From positions 13,009,907 to 13,073,906 of the forward strand of contig NC_092584.1 of assembly GCF_016086655.4 (NCBI RefSeq): a DNA stretch of 64,000 nucleotides. The letters run 5' to 3'. The notes below the pieces were generated by a model. The model was given only the letters and a program-made list of their open reading frames with translations, did not search any database and was not told the DNA's origin. This DNA is from Lepeophtheirus salmonis (taxonomy: Eukaryota > Arthropoda > Copepoda > Siphonostomatoida > Caligidae). Position numbers and translations under genes: made by a program. Shown in pieces: positions 22,710 through 34,440 of this stretch (its first letter is position 1; each line of letters opens with the position of its first letter).

Positions 22710-24150
22710 TCGAGGGAAGAGAATCACTGATTCATTCAAGCGGCAATAGAATTGGAAAATGACCCTCAAATGTATGGTCCGGTTATGGCTATTGATTTTT
22801 CAAAATCATTTGACTCTACCAGATACCTTATTATCATGAATACTGTTATGAGAATCTAAACTAAGAAATTTTATATTCCGATTACGGCTTTACTTTTTAA
22901 TAGAGCTTCAAAAATATATTAAAATGGATTAGAGGATAAATCAATGGAATTAAAGTGAAGTTACAGACAATCTGCCCAGTTTCTCCTTTGCTTTTCGTTG
23001 GGACAATTGGAGAAATCAGTAAGATTATCAATAGGAAATATAGTGCATTTAGTATTCTAGTAAGATCGAGCATAAAAATATTGAACCTGTATGCACATGA
23101 TGTGACTCTTATGGTAGAGGCTAAATTGGAGAAAGAAGCCTTCCCTTGACTTACTTTAAGAAGTTTGAGATAAAGTGTAGCCTTGCAGTCGAAATGTATA
23201 AAACGGTAATACAACTGATTAGTATGTTGACTCTCATATGTTACACTCACGTTAGAGGTTAAGTAATACGAGAAAATCTCGAATTTCTTGGGAAGATGGA
23301 CGTCACATAAAAGTTTGATCTATAAAAAATTAGTGGATCGAAAAAAATTTACCTTGTAAAAAAGGATACATTTATATAACATAAAGTCATTCCATGGATC
23401 TTGTATAAAGTTACTAATCCGAGAGCATTCGATTAAGGAGAAAAAAAAGTTGGCTTTAAAAGTTATTTGATAAATTATGCATACCTTTATTAAAAAGAAG
23501 CAAAAATAAACTTGGAGGTGGACTTGCCACTATTTCTACTATCTTGCCTATAGTTGCCAAGAAGATTTTTCTTAATTGAATTGGGAACTAGAATGTTGGT
23601 GGGAGGTCTTGAATTTCCTTGAGTAGGATTGTTTGGAACTCAAAAGATAAATTGTCAGATGGTCCAATTTTCTTCTTTTATTGAAGCAACTCAAAGAATT
23701 CTATGGATGAACGATGTGGGGTTTGACTCAAACTCGACGATCAACACAACGCATCAGAAGAGGAGAAGGAGGTATTCCTTTAAAAACTATGAAAATCAGA
23801 TAAGCATGGAAAGGAAAGCCATGGATACTAACATAATTTCGATTCATGATGCTAAATTTTATGGTATTTCTTTGGAAAGGGAAGCTATTATTTCCTTTGC
23901 ATAGGAAGGCAGCAACACACTCTCTCCTGACTCCTTGGCCTATGAAAAGGGGTCATTTAAAAAAGCATAAAATGCAGCCATCAATGTTTGTAGAAAAAAT
24001 ATCTGTAATATAAGCCTAAAAGAGGAATGGACAATCCATATAATGAATTCTGCTAAAAGGATTTCCAAAGGAAAAAAATTTATTGCCCAATTGAAAGTAC
24101 TTAGGGTTTGGTAAATATAAAATGATTATTGCAAAGACCCTAGTTATATG
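22710..24150 (+). pseudogene. Non-LTR retrotransposon reverse transcriptase relic
   Basis: In order on the plus strand, crossing frameshifts: FIQAAIELENDPQMYG, then AIDFSKSFDSTRYL (RT motif A, cf. DFSKAFD), CPVSPLLFVGTIGEI (motif B, cf. GCPLSPLLF) and NLYAHDVTLMVEA (motif C, the YADD box changed to YAHD). Further on are KLGGGLATISTI (cf. GGLGLP after the thumb) and RKNICNISLKEEWT, of the kind seen near LINE C-termini. RT motifs A and C supply the catalytic aspartates; here the first Asp of the YADD pair is His. No endonuclease, ORF1 or poly-A tail was identified, so the copy is 5' truncated and decayed. The exact clade cannot be set by eye. Confidence 0.75.
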
Positions 24151-25775
24151 TTCAATTCAGTTCTTCACAATTTTACTGAATGTACGTTTTGCCTTTTACT
24201 GAGGAAGTTTGTTGCTTGGAACTTAGAAAGACTTACATACATAAAAAAAAAAAAAGCACGATATATAGGCGTTCGATATAGCTGTGGATATTTTAAGGTA
24301 TTTTCTAGAGAACTCTATAAAGTACATTAAAATTTTCTATTGCACTATCAAGATCTTTAAAAGACATTAAATTAGGCCCTTTTTTAATTGTAGAATATTA
24401 TAGTAGATTATATGTATGTAAGTAGTAGTCACCTTTAACTAATTACTAGAATATGTTTGCCCAGTGATGCCCAGGACATTCAGTAATTAGAATTATGTCT
24501 CATCTCTTCTGTTTTGGTGTTATATGAAGACCGTACAATTTTAAGAATTATTCCCGCTGCATGTTGAACTGGTACTTGCTCAACTGTCATTTTATGCTAA
24601 AAAATCCTTTGTCTTATTCTCTAAAACTTATAATCTCTTTTTTTTAACTATGCAAATATAAATACTAACATTTACAGAGAATAATTTTTATAATTTTAAT
24701 GACTTATTTCTTGTTTAATATGAAGTAGACGTTTGTGCTACTTTAAGGCTGTATTGGCCTTAAAGGCCCCTCCCCCAAAAAAAAATATATATATATGTTA
24801 CCACAACCGTCTTTGTAGCCTAAAAAAGCATCATGGATTTTTTGCAAAATCCATTCATTCATTCCCAAACACACCCCCACCTAAAAAGACATGTCCCATT
24901 AAAAATATAGGTATAGGTTATTCTAATAAAATAAATAAGTATTTTCAAAAAAGAAAACATAGTGAAACACTGTTTGAGACATATCTACATTCAAAATATT
25001 CACACAACCCGCAAATAAAATTATCAAAAACCTTTAAAATAGTCATTTGAAAGACTTATAATGAAGTTTTTATGTTTTTTTTAATCCTTACCATATTTTT
25101 ACTTTAAATGTGCACATTTATGCAAAAAATAGTGATTGTTCTAATGTACATGAGATAATTATACTCTTTTATCACGGATTTAAATGCAGTAGAACAAATT
25201 AACGCACATAAAAATGTTCTAGGCTTACTATTAATTTTATGCAAAATCTTTGCTCTAATTTATGGCTAAGTAAGAAGGGGGGCGAAATCTTATTTTCCTA
25301 CTTTTTTAATGAGATTCAGGTTCATGTCAAGTTCTTTTTTGTACTTCACAAAGTTGTTGTAACAACAATAAATTAATTTTAACGCCGCTGTCACTTGAAC
25401 AAAAATCATCTTCTTGTATAATGCGTCTTCCCCACACTTTTCAAAAAAGGGAAAAACTTTTTTTTTAAGGATATTACCATGTATAATTTTATTTTGGTAT
25501 TAATGACTCAATTCCACCGTATTACAGAGCTATACAAAATACTTTCTGAGATATTCTATATACCATTGTGAACATAATCTATCAAAAATCTATCTTTAAA
25601 TTAATCGTACATATAAAATAATCTACTAATTGTTTGCCAATTTTTGGTCATCAAATTATGTAAAAATATAAGTTAAACATTATTTATAAGTCACAAGTCT
25701 ACTAAATTGTAAATATGTAGATCAAATAGTAACGTATTTCTGAAATTTTTAGCACAAGTGTCTGCTGGATTATTT
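24151..25775. other. AT-rich stretch without recognisable gene
   Basis: GGCCCCTCCCCCAAAAAAA at 24765-24784 resembles the C-rich block of family G elements, but no terminus was found. The rest is unassigned. Confidence 0.45.
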
Positions 25776-25779
25776 ATTT

Positions 25780-26080
25780 TCTTTTTGGAAAAAAATTAAT
25801 ATCTATAGCTATTCACAAAAAAATTCAAAAACTAAATTTTGCAAAAAGAAATTTCTAAATTTAAATTCAAATACAATTTTTCTTTTCCAAACCCTATAGT
25901 TATTTAGAAAAATAATATTTTTTTTCATAAAAATTCACAGCTTATCGCAAAAAATTTAAAAAAGAAATTTCAAAAATCAACAAATGTTTTCCAAAAATTA
26001 ACTTTCTTGGAAAAAAAATTCAGAAATCCATAGCAATTTACGAAAAAATGTAATTTAAAAAAAAAATTGTTATTATTGAA
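25780..26080. repeat. AT-rich array of family G type
   Basis: A run of AAAAATTTCAAAAATC / TAGCTATTCACAAAAAAA-like units, the same interior sequence found in family G elements. The ends are not visible. Confidence 0.5.
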
Positions 26081-27200
26081 CACCTTTTTCTAGTTTTGTT
26101 TTTTTGATTGACAATTTATAATTTATATTTATTATTATTTTTTTATCATGCACCCAACTCTTTAGCCCGTCCCGCCTGTAACTTTGCTGAGAGAAGTGTG
26201 TAGACTACACTATAGTGTGAGGTCGAAAATCAATATGAAGAAGAAAAAAATAGCAACCTCGAACACATACAAAAAATACAATGTCAATTTTTGTATAGGG
26301 AGATTACGCCGTGCTATATCAATTGGGGAGGTCATTGCCACATTTGTCATCATAAGAAAACGAAATTGATTTATTATATTTTGATTCACGGACATCAAAC
26401 ATAAGGGTAGTCATAATATGATTCAAATAATAAAATCTATATAAAATCAAAGTAAACACAAAAGGAATATTCAAAGATTAATGATCTTATCAGTAACATA
26501 TAGAAAAGAAATAATACTTTTGTAAGAACTTTTATACTTCAATATTCCTTCTCTAATACCCACTTCTATAAGACATTTTGTGTAGAAGAAAAGTAATTGA
26601 ATATTGGAAAACCCATTATTCATATCAAAAGCTTAAAAATATATATTTTTTTCAACGGCTTCAAATGACAGCCCGAATATTTTTACAACATAAATGAAAA
26701 TATTGTGGAAGTGACTTTCAATAACTAAGTATATTGAAAAATAGTCAATTAGAGTCCTATTATTTTTTTTATACTCAACTTCCACTAGTAAAAAGGGATA
26801 TTTAACATCCAGAACTTTATAAAAATGTTTCTTAGTCCTTTGAATCTTCAATTTATAGCCAATACTTTTGAGTATATTCCTAAAATATTAAATCAGATTA
26901 TATGCCATTCTTTTTTTTATATTTATTTATTCATTCTATATATAATACATTTATAAAAGAATGGAAACATTAATATCACATCCTAGGTTAAAAAAAACAC
27001 ACTCATAAAAACCTAAAATGAAACGGCACTTGCATCAACGACACAAAGATAAAGACAAAAAAAGAAAAACCGGCCAATTTAGAGATCTGATAGGTAAATC
27101 ATATAGTGAAGAGAGGATTTAGAGATTGTTCTGACTAAAGGACTCTAGTCCTTGAGGGTAAACACTCAAGGACAGGAAGGTAGGATTTAGTAGTTCTCAA
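26081..27200. other. AT-rich stretch without recognisable gene
   Basis: Holds a perfect 9-bp inverted repeat GTCCTTGAG / CTCAAGGAC with an 8-base spacer at 27148-27173, probably debris of a hAT-type end. The open frames are low complexity. Confidence 0.45.
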
Positions 27201-27214
27201 TTCTGATTGGCTTA

Positions 27215-27464
27215 AAATTAGAAACTGCTCACGTCCCTTATGCCAACCCGTTCGACTACACATTCTACACAGAGGGCTCAAGGTCTTCCTCCGTAACCTG
27301 GAAGCCATCATGGGCCACTAAGGGCGGGTACATTAATGATTAAGAGAGCTTAGCTACACACATCAAATTATAGTATTTAATTTGTTGAAATTATATAATT
27401 AATTATATCTTGCTGATGTACAAAATTCAAAGTGTTCAGATTTTAATGGACCACTTGGTACAAG
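27215..27464 (+). mobile_element. Family A element, 3' fragment (copy A4)
   Basis: Encodes remnants of the tail (NPFDYTF-like near 27247, LEAIMGH near 27300, then GYIND and a stop). It continues with the family 3' untranslated region (TATCTTGCTGATG) and the right end TTCAGATTTTAATGGACCACTTGGTA. The right end is interrupted by the hAT MITE at 27465, whose target duplication uses the last family A bases (GGTA). Confidence 0.6.
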
Positions 27465-27795
27465 TAATGTTGTGTCGGTCCATATTTAGGACCAAGGTCC
27501 AGTCTAGTCTGGTCCCATCCAGTCCAGTCCCATTTGTCGGTCTTTAAAAAAGGTAAGTTTAATCCCCCCGTGAAGTCAATAATTGTGATTTTTTTTTAAA
27601 TTATTCTGTTAAATAATAGAATAGATTTTAATACAATATAAATGTTTGTACTACAATGAAAAAAATAATAATTTTAGCAAGATATGTGCAATAATCTTAA
27701 TACATATGTCATATATATTATTTAGCTTAATACACCATCGATATTGTTATGAAAAATCCCAAGGATGGATGGTCCTAAGGACTGACACAACACTA
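27465..27795. mobile_element. hAT-type MITE, 331 bp, with perfect 8-bp duplication
   Basis: The left terminus TAATGTTGTGTCGGTCC and the right terminus (reversed) TAGTGTTGTGTCAGTCC differ at two of 17 positions. Both sides carry GGTACAAG (27457-27464 and 27796-27803), an exact 8-bp target site duplication, the hallmark of hAT transposition. Subterminal GGTCC/AGTCC motifs repeat many times in the left arm. There is no open frame. The exact duplication marks it as one of the younger insertions here. Confidence 0.88.
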
Positions 27796-27824
27796 GGTAC
27801 AAGCATAAGTCTTTTTCTACTTGA

Positions 27825-27965
27825 AATAAAATGGCAAATCCACATCGAAGTAATTCCTAGCTATACCATTGCTAGATACGGAGCTCATTCCACTTATATA
27901 ATAGATGTTTGCAGTTTATCTAATTAAGCGCTATGACAACTAAGCTGCTATCCTCCAAAAAATTA
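27825..27965 (-). repeat. Dispersed repeat R1, minus copy, partial
   Basis: The minus strand reads GGATAGCAGCTTAGTTGTCA, then AGGAATTACTTCGATGTGGA, in the same order as in other R1 copies. It is degraded and truncated at both ends. Confidence 0.45.
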
Positions 27966-28380
27966 TAATAATTTACCTATATATGGATAAAAACTCCAGC
28001 AAAGTAACAGAAGAACAATGGAGTAATAAACTTGTCCTCTCTAAAAGTAGAGTTTCCAAAGAGGGTTATAAATGTTTAGTCATGAAAAACCCCGTGTTAA
28101 ATACTTTAGCATGAACAATCATATCTAATGTACTAATTATTTAACAAGCAAGTTTAACAATTATGTCAAGCAATAAATATTTCCCTTGACTGTTAATAAA
28201 TTGTTGGATTTATGAGATAAGTCGAAAAAGTCTGCAGTGTTGTATATTTATTTATTTGCTATAATATATTATTCAAATATGTGAATGAATATTGTACATA
28301 ATGCAGTAAATCCTCATTATTTGTTATACAGTGTTTATTATGGCAAAATGGTTGTCTCCTTTTTTACTGACAATGAATAT
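27966..28380. other. AT-rich stretch without recognisable gene
   Basis: I see no supported feature. Confidence 0.5.
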
Positions 28381-28383
28381 GTG

Positions 28384-29115
28384 CAGAGTGCGACAGGGAA
28401 ATTTGACGCAATCAAGAAACAAAACCTTCATAACTTTTTATTACAAAAGTAAATTGAAAAATGTTATGTAAATACTTTTAGCAATCAATCTTGGCAAGAA
28501 GTATTCAACATGGTCGCCTCCATCCTCTATCACAGCCCCCACACGAGGTTGGAACATGATTCAAGTTGACACAAGATAATCAGTGGACATATTAGTACAT
28601 TGATTTTTGATGCTGGCCTTGAGCTCCTGCACATTTATGACTGATGTCTTCAAAACCCTTCTCTCTAAGACGAGATCAGGACTGACAGAGGGAAAGAATG
28701 TAATTAAGGACTTTGTTACATCTCTCAACCACTAAGGCCTTTATCCTGTCGGTACGGAGATGTATTGGACTCCTGATAAAGAACATAAGGCCGAGGGCAT
28801 CATGAGCTACCTCCTGGTGGTAATCTCGTCCACGTTGAGCACGTGAGTCAAGTGGTGCATTGATGTTGTTTTGTATCTTCCTTGATCTTGGCCTCCAGGG
28901 ACTTGAGAAATATTTCATCTCGAGTCAAACCATTTCCTCCACTTCCTTCCTTCCTTTTGACTCCTTTTCCATTCTTCTTGCCCACCCGGATGTTCCAGAG
29001 TGTCCTCAAGGTAATGTCGACAATTTCTGTAATTATTTTGGATCAATATCCGCGTCGATCTGATACGAAACCCTTTGCCTTTTTGATTTCTGTTCTCTCA
29101 TTCTTCCTCCGATTT
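28384..29115 (-). pseudogene. Tc1-like transposon relic, catalytic core deleted
   Basis: The left boundary CAGAGTGCGACAGGGAAATT at 28384 looks like a Tc1-like terminus. On the minus strand the protein runs from about 29110: IITEIVDITLRTLWNIR, GKKNGKGVKRKEGSGGNGL and DEIFLKSLEAKIKED form the two-part DNA-binding domain. Then DALGLMFFIRSPIHLRTD and VVERCNKVLNYI form the linker. The frame then jumps to TSVINVQELKASIKNQC and VGAVIEDGGDHVE, the C-terminal tail. All three catalytic acid blocks are missing. Frameshifts and stops separate the segments. Confidence 0.72.
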
Positions 29116-29334
29116 TGATCAAAACAACATAATAGACAAGAAAAACAACACATGTGTAGGAGCAATGCTTGAGATGTCACCTGAAGCCTTAATTAGCGTC
29201 AAAAGTAAAAAATGTAAAGAATTTTTGAAGGAAACTATTTTCACTTCTATCTATCAATAGATTTAATACGAAATGTCATTTTGTTTTATATAAGAATTCG
29301 GCAAAATTTAAAATAAATTATAGCACGTCGTTAC

Positions 29335-29460
29335 TAGCATTGTATCACGCAACCTTTCGTCCACAAGGAACATGGGGAAAAAGGCCCAAAATCAGTTAGT
29401 AGCCAGCCAATTTTTCCCAAATATATAATTATTATTTAATAATGAGTGTATGTTTATGAG
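29335..29460. repeat. Short dispersed repeat R2, copy 2
   Basis: ATCACGCAACCTTTCGTCC, then AAGGCCCAAAATCAGTTAG and TTATTATTTAATAATG, in the same order as the copy at 20930-21030. Confidence 0.55.
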
Positions 29461-31095
29461 TTTGTATAACATTATGAGGTAGATGTTTCTTTTAATATAC
29501 AGTTCGGGTAGAAAATTCAGCTGTGATACAAATAGACTGGGAAGGGATGATTCATATTCATGCCGGGATGTTATGCAGGGATGAAGCAAATATTATATTA
29601 TTTCTTTTTGGTATTCTTTTAACCATTGAATCCATTTAAACAAAGTTTTTTTGACATTAATTTTTTGATAGCTCAAAGTCAGTCAATAATTAGGAACTTT
29701 GTACGCCTTTTATGGTATTGAAGTTTCAAAAAGAAAATTTGTTTTTCTGCAATTGATTTACTTACTGAGCTAAAAATAAAAGTAATAAGTAAAACGGCTG
29801 TTAATATTTTTAAAGATATATACATTTCAAAAGATATTTTTAAGAGTTAACACATGTTATTTATGACTCGCAGAATGTACTAGTACAACTTAATATATAC
29901 ATTATTTTCTTTTTACGAGCAAATTGTACATTGGACGTCTAAAAATGCCTGCATTTTCACATTTATAATCATTATTAACATGCGTCCACCAATATTAATT
30001 TTTTTGAACATTGAAAAAAAAAAAAAAACCTTCCGTCAAGGGCTCGATCAACCTCTTTGGATACCCCATCCCAAGACAAAAGGAGAAATGTTTTTTTCAA
30101 TATGAAGGCAACGGCTTCTTCTGTGGCTTACAGGAGGAAACCAAACTTTCATATATTCAACGAATGTAGAAAAGTAGGGCAACCTTTCAAATATCGATCT
30201 CCAAGACTAATGATGCCCTTCATATAAAAGCTTCAACAAAATCAAAACTAATCATTTCAAAATTCTTACTTGTCCTCTACTCCACACCTTTTAAGAAGTC
30301 ATGACTCTTACAGGCCCTGATAAGTTAGTAGGAAAATAAGATTACCTATTCGAGAAGTTTAGGGAAAAAGGAATCTTGGTTTTGTGTACAAATAGACTAA
30401 ATGATCAACCTGTTACATAAATTATGATTGAATAAAATAACCTTTAACCGCACTCTATATCTTCCAAAGATATAGGCAGGAATTAACCGCATAAAATGAA
30501 GAACCTAAATTCATGGAGTTTACTCAATAATACTTTTCTGAGAGAGTCCATAACATATGGAAAGAGAAAGGTGACTTTTTAAGAAAACTCTAAATTGCTC
30601 AACTTACTGTTATGAGAGTATCGGACCCGTATACATATCAAATTTTATTAGTCGCCTTTGACACTTTTTTCTACTTCAGGTAGTAAAAATATAAAATATG
30701 GCGAATTTCTTCCTTAAATACCTCCATACTTAATACTCCATAATTAATGACTGAACTGGTCAAGCGACATATTATAGAAAAAGACTTTGTAGTATACACT
30801 CACATCCCTAGTACCCATTATTGTGTGGTCCGATGTGACCAATTATAAGCAAAATATATTTATATTTAAAAATAGGGGCAGAAAATCCGAAATTACTTTT
30901 TCTCCAACCTAATATTTCAATTTCATTTGGTTTTATTTTTGACTTATTTTTTTGAACTTATTTTAATAAGAATTTGGTAATAAAGAGATGAATATAAAAT
31001 ATTAGTAGTAACAATGTTTTGGACGAGAGCAGTTGTACTTTTATATTCGATTATTTGTGAGAACAGATAAAATAAATAAACGGAAACCCCACTAT
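29461..31095. other. Unassigned AT-rich stretch
   Basis: Contains a poly-A run near 30015 and no recognised coding, RNA or terminal-repeat signal. Confidence 0.45.
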
Positions 31096-31099
31096 AATA

Positions 31100-31300
31100 T
31101 ATAATATAGCAATGATATATGCAGGAATTACTTCGATATATATCCTCATTCCTTCTCCAAGTCCAAAAAGGACATGGTCTTAATATTTCTGGAACACATC
31201 TCGAGTGTTACTTTTTGTCTTTCATGCACTAGTCATTACTTTATACTTTGATTTTCTCTCTTCAGAAATAAAATAATAATGATAAGAACTCTGGAAAAAT
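31100..31300 (+). repeat. Dispersed repeat R1, plus copy, 3' part
   Basis: GCAGGAATTACTTCGATATA, TCCTCATTCCTTCTCCAAGTCC, GTTACTTTTTGTCTTTCATG and ACTTTATACTTTGATTTTC follow the R1 order. It extends to AAATAATAATGATAAGA. The 5' part is absent. Confidence 0.5.
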
Positions 31301-31321
31301 AAAAAACATCTTTAAAATAGC

Positions 31322-31565
31322 AATTCACCCTGATAATTAGAAGAATGTTTGGGGGAAGAGCTGTCATGGCGTTATATTAGATAAGCTGCAAGCAGCCGAG
31401 AGAGAAAAGACATAAAGATTCATCGCACTAGGTATATGTCAAAGATATAGAGTCTGGAATTACTCCAAGTCTACTCCGAACCCACCTAGGATTTCCTTTA
31501 TCAATCTGTGAGCAAAACCTCATTGTTAATTTCCATCTTTCATGAGAACTAAAGAGTGGCCCACG
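31322..31565 (+). repeat. Dispersed repeat R1, plus copy
   Basis: CACCCTGATAATTAGAAGAA, GAGCTGTCATGGCGTTATA, AGCTGCAAGCAGCCGAGAG, GGAATTACTCCAAGTCTAC and TTCCATCTTTCATGAGAAC match R1 landmarks in order. It lies 25 bases after the preceding partial copy, so the two are in tandem. Confidence 0.55.
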
Positions 31566-31656
31566 AAACTTCTTCTTTTGATATCACTATAAATATAAAA
31601 GACGGATGGATATTTTTCAATATTTTTTATTTTATTTGAAAGCCTTAACATTCCAG

Positions 31657-32330
31657 TTAATGAAGGAATACTGCTTCATTCATATGGCCGCCGTGGGTGG
31701 CATTACAGTAGCCCATTCTATCAACCCAATTTTTCAATACATTTTCGATGGTGTGATCTTCAATAGCTGGAGTGGCGACTCCAATTTCGTGTTTCAAATC
31801 GTCAATCGTCTCTAGATGTTTGACGTAACATTTATCCTTAACGGTTTCCCACAAAAAATAGTCCGACGGAGTCAAATCGCAGCTACGAGGTGGCCAGATG
31901 ACGTTTCGGCTTATGACGCGATTGTTGAAGACAGTGCGCAAAAGATCCACTGTAACGTTGGTTGTGTGGTACGGTGCGCCATCTTGTTGGAACCAAATGC
32001 CGTCGATGTCTTCCTTTTCCATTTTGGAAAACAAAAAATCTTCCAACATGGCCTGATAGCGCTCACCATTGACCGTAACGGCAGCTCCTTGCTCGTTTTT
32101 TCACTTTCGGCAACAGCAGCAATGTTTTTGATTGAGCGCACTGAACGAACACGGTAATGCGTTGTTTTATCCATTAATGAACCAGTTTTGCGCACACGCT
32201 TCACAAATTTATCCACAAACTGGCTGGAAGGGGCTTTATTTCGACCAACGTAATTTTCTTGCAGTTTCGTTTGAAGACTCTCCATTTTGGAAGTACGTCT
32301 TCGGTACTTCCCAATGTTTTTAGACCGTAA
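31657..32330 (-). pseudogene. DD39D-type (DUF4817-like) transposase relic
   Basis: The N-terminal part (32285 down to about 32060) reads ENYVGRNKAPSSQFVDKFV, RKTGSLMDKTTHYR and SIKNIAAVAESEK. This is the DNA-binding half of transposases annotated with DUF4817 in arthropods. After an internal deletion and frame change comes AVTVNGERYQAMLEDFLF, DGIWFQQDGAPYHTT (second catalytic Asp) and WPPRSCDLTPSDYFLW (third Asp), then VKDKCYVKHLETIDDLKHEI. There are 39 residues between the second and third Asp. The first Asp block (MSDEAHF type) is deleted. The 130-codon 3' frame is free of stops, so decay is recent. Confidence 0.8.
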
Positions 32331-32454
32331 ACTTAACCATTTCGTAAACTGGGGACTTTTTACAACATATTAGACACAATTAGAATGTTACTACACCTGT
32401 CAGACGTCAAAAAGTGGTAGTTTATAATGCAACTGCTAGATAGACTATACGTGT

Positions 32455-33046
32455 TATGTTGGGTTTCGGTTTGGAAATACTAGACCGGCCAAGACCTATA
32501 TATTTTTTTGTTGGACCGAACAAATTTGTCTTAAAAAAAAAGCTCAGTCTGCACCGTTCTCATAGAAAAATTTGATATAGATCGATCTATAGGAAAAAAA
32601 ATTGGGTGTAAACTTCTTCTTTTTCTGATAAGTTGTTTATAGCATGACATGATATATATTTTTAAATACGATGACGTCAAACGAAATTGAAACAGAGATA
32701 GCATGGATGATTTTTTAATCTCGTCGTCTCTCATATGTTTACAGTATTTGTTCTAGAACATATCCTATACTTTAGATATTATTTTGAGAAAATCAAAGAC
32801 GGTTGATCTAGAAAAAAAAAGAAATTGCTCTCTCATAATATATGGAACAAAAAAAATCGGTCTGTAGGGATAGGCAAAAAAAAATCCGTTCATAAAGTGA
32901 GACCAAAAAAAATCGTTCCTCAAAGTGAGACCGAAAAAAATCGGTCCACGGACTTAGACAGTGGTTTGAACCGAAAAATGCTTCTAGAAAAAATCACTTA
33001 AGACCGAACCGAAAAAAAAATCGGTGCTGGACCAGTCTCAACACTA
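32455..33046. mobile_element. hAT-type MITE, 592 bp, copy 2
   Basis: Same family as 2242-2849: the left end TATGTTGGGTTTCGGTTTGG, right end (reversed) TAGTGTTGAGACTGGTCC, the shared CAGTCTGCACCGTTCTCATA block and the shared centre with GTTTATAGCATGACATGATA. Many CGGTC repeats fill both arms. No convincing 8-bp duplication is left (ATACGTGT against ATGATCAC). It sits close to the 5' side of the DD39D relic. Confidence 0.7.
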
Positions 33047-33189
33047 ATGATCACCCCAAAATGAGATATATGTTCCCCCTTCAAAAATTGAATAAATGAC
33101 AAAATAGTCGGTCCTTCAGTACTACGGTCATGCTAGTGATGCATGCATGATATGTCCCATAGGTATGTAAAAATAAATTAAATTAAAAA

Positions 33190-33480
33190 TTAACGTGGTG
33201 GTAACCCTGACGATTTAAAGAGTATTTTGGTGGAATGCCACTTAGCTGTCAATATCTTTTTTATTAAATTAGCTGCAAGCTCCAGTGAAATGAAGGAAAT
33301 CCCACTTCGTATATACAGAGTACATATAGGCAATCATTACACCGGTGCTGATCTCAATTCTATACCTACCCCAGCAAGGATTTCCCTGATAACTCCGAGC
33401 AAACCCTCATTGCTATACTCAGTCTTTTTGAGCACACATACATGTGATTACTTTATACTTCGAATTAAACAATACTGATA
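33190..33480 (+). repeat. Dispersed repeat R1, plus copy
   Basis: Starts AACGTGGTGGTAACCCTGACG and encodes GGNPDDLKSILVECHLAV in one frame, then STPARISL-type sequence after a frameshift. It ends GAGCACACATACATGTGATT and ACTTTATACTTCGAATTAAA. An uninterrupted 83-codon frame (33227-33478) spans most of it, but in a frame different from the conserved one. Confidence 0.6.
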
Positions 33481-34129
33481 TTCAAATAATAAAACCGGTT
33501 CTTGGTACAACTACAGAGAGTTTTTCCCGCTTTCTGGGAGATAATACTATAGACCTGTAAGCGTAAGAACTAAGAAATTAATTCAATAACATATATAAGT
33601 TCAAATAGTCATTAATCAACATTTGTCATATATTTATTGTATAAAATCCTATTTCTTAGATTTAAATAGTCTAATATTTGTCAATATTCTTTTAAAAAAG
33701 GCATGTGACAGGCTTTGATATTGAAATTAAATAATTTCATAAAAACTGTGATTTATTATTTTCAAAGGCCTCTTTTTTAAATAGATTTATATTGGCTATT
33801 TAAATCTATATGTTAACAATATAAAGGGTGCTTCAAATATTTTGCCCCGTTTGAAGGAGAGACAAGTTTTTTTATTAAAATTGATTAGGTATATATTTTT
33901 TTATTTTTCTCCTTTTCTAAAGTATTTGATTTTTTTAAACTTAACAACATACTAAAATGTTTTATCATTTGGCAAAATTTCATGTAGCTGACATTCACAA
34001 TCTATGCAAGAAAAAAATGTTAGTAATTGACATTAGGTGTTTATGGATTTCTCTCATTATTTTAAATCATTATTACTATTATTATTTAAATTTGTCCGGA
34101 AGAAGAAGTGGAGAAAAGGAACAAGGAAT

Positions 34130-34440
34130 TAATTCCTTAGGACCCTATAGACAAAACCTAATTGAAAATTTGTGTGTGATTTTAAAAGACGGAAGGAGAG
34201 TAACCTTGATGATTTGTTGGCCCCAACAAACTCCTCAGAGTTATAATTCTTTGTACTTGTTATACACAGAGTAGAATTGGGGATGAACATCCGAGTATTT
34301 CTATCCAATGTCCTTGTGTTAATCTCCTTTTCTCCTTCCTCCCTTGTCACAGGTCATCCATTGAAGCATCATGAAAGCTAAGCTGCTCAGCTCCAAGACA
34401 TGCTTCAAACTGTTACCATTCTCAATTTTGACTTTTTTAA
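34130..34440 (-). repeat. Dispersed repeat R1, minus copy
   Basis: Reading the minus strand from 34430: GNSLKHVLELSSLAF, then EKEINT, DVHPQFYSVYNKY and NNSEEFVGANKSS-type sequence with frameshifts. DNA landmarks CATCCCCAATTCTACTC and AAGGGAGGAAGGAGAAAAGG are shared with 39264-39680 and 16866-17035. Confidence 0.55.

Noticed and set aside
22897..23250. 117-codon minus-strand ORF
   Set aside because: It is antisense to the reverse-transcriptase motifs read on the plus strand and has no motif of its own.
27148..27173. 9-base hairpin as a terminator or regulatory stem
   Set aside because: The sequence resembles hAT subterminal motifs and there is no nearby gene to regulate.
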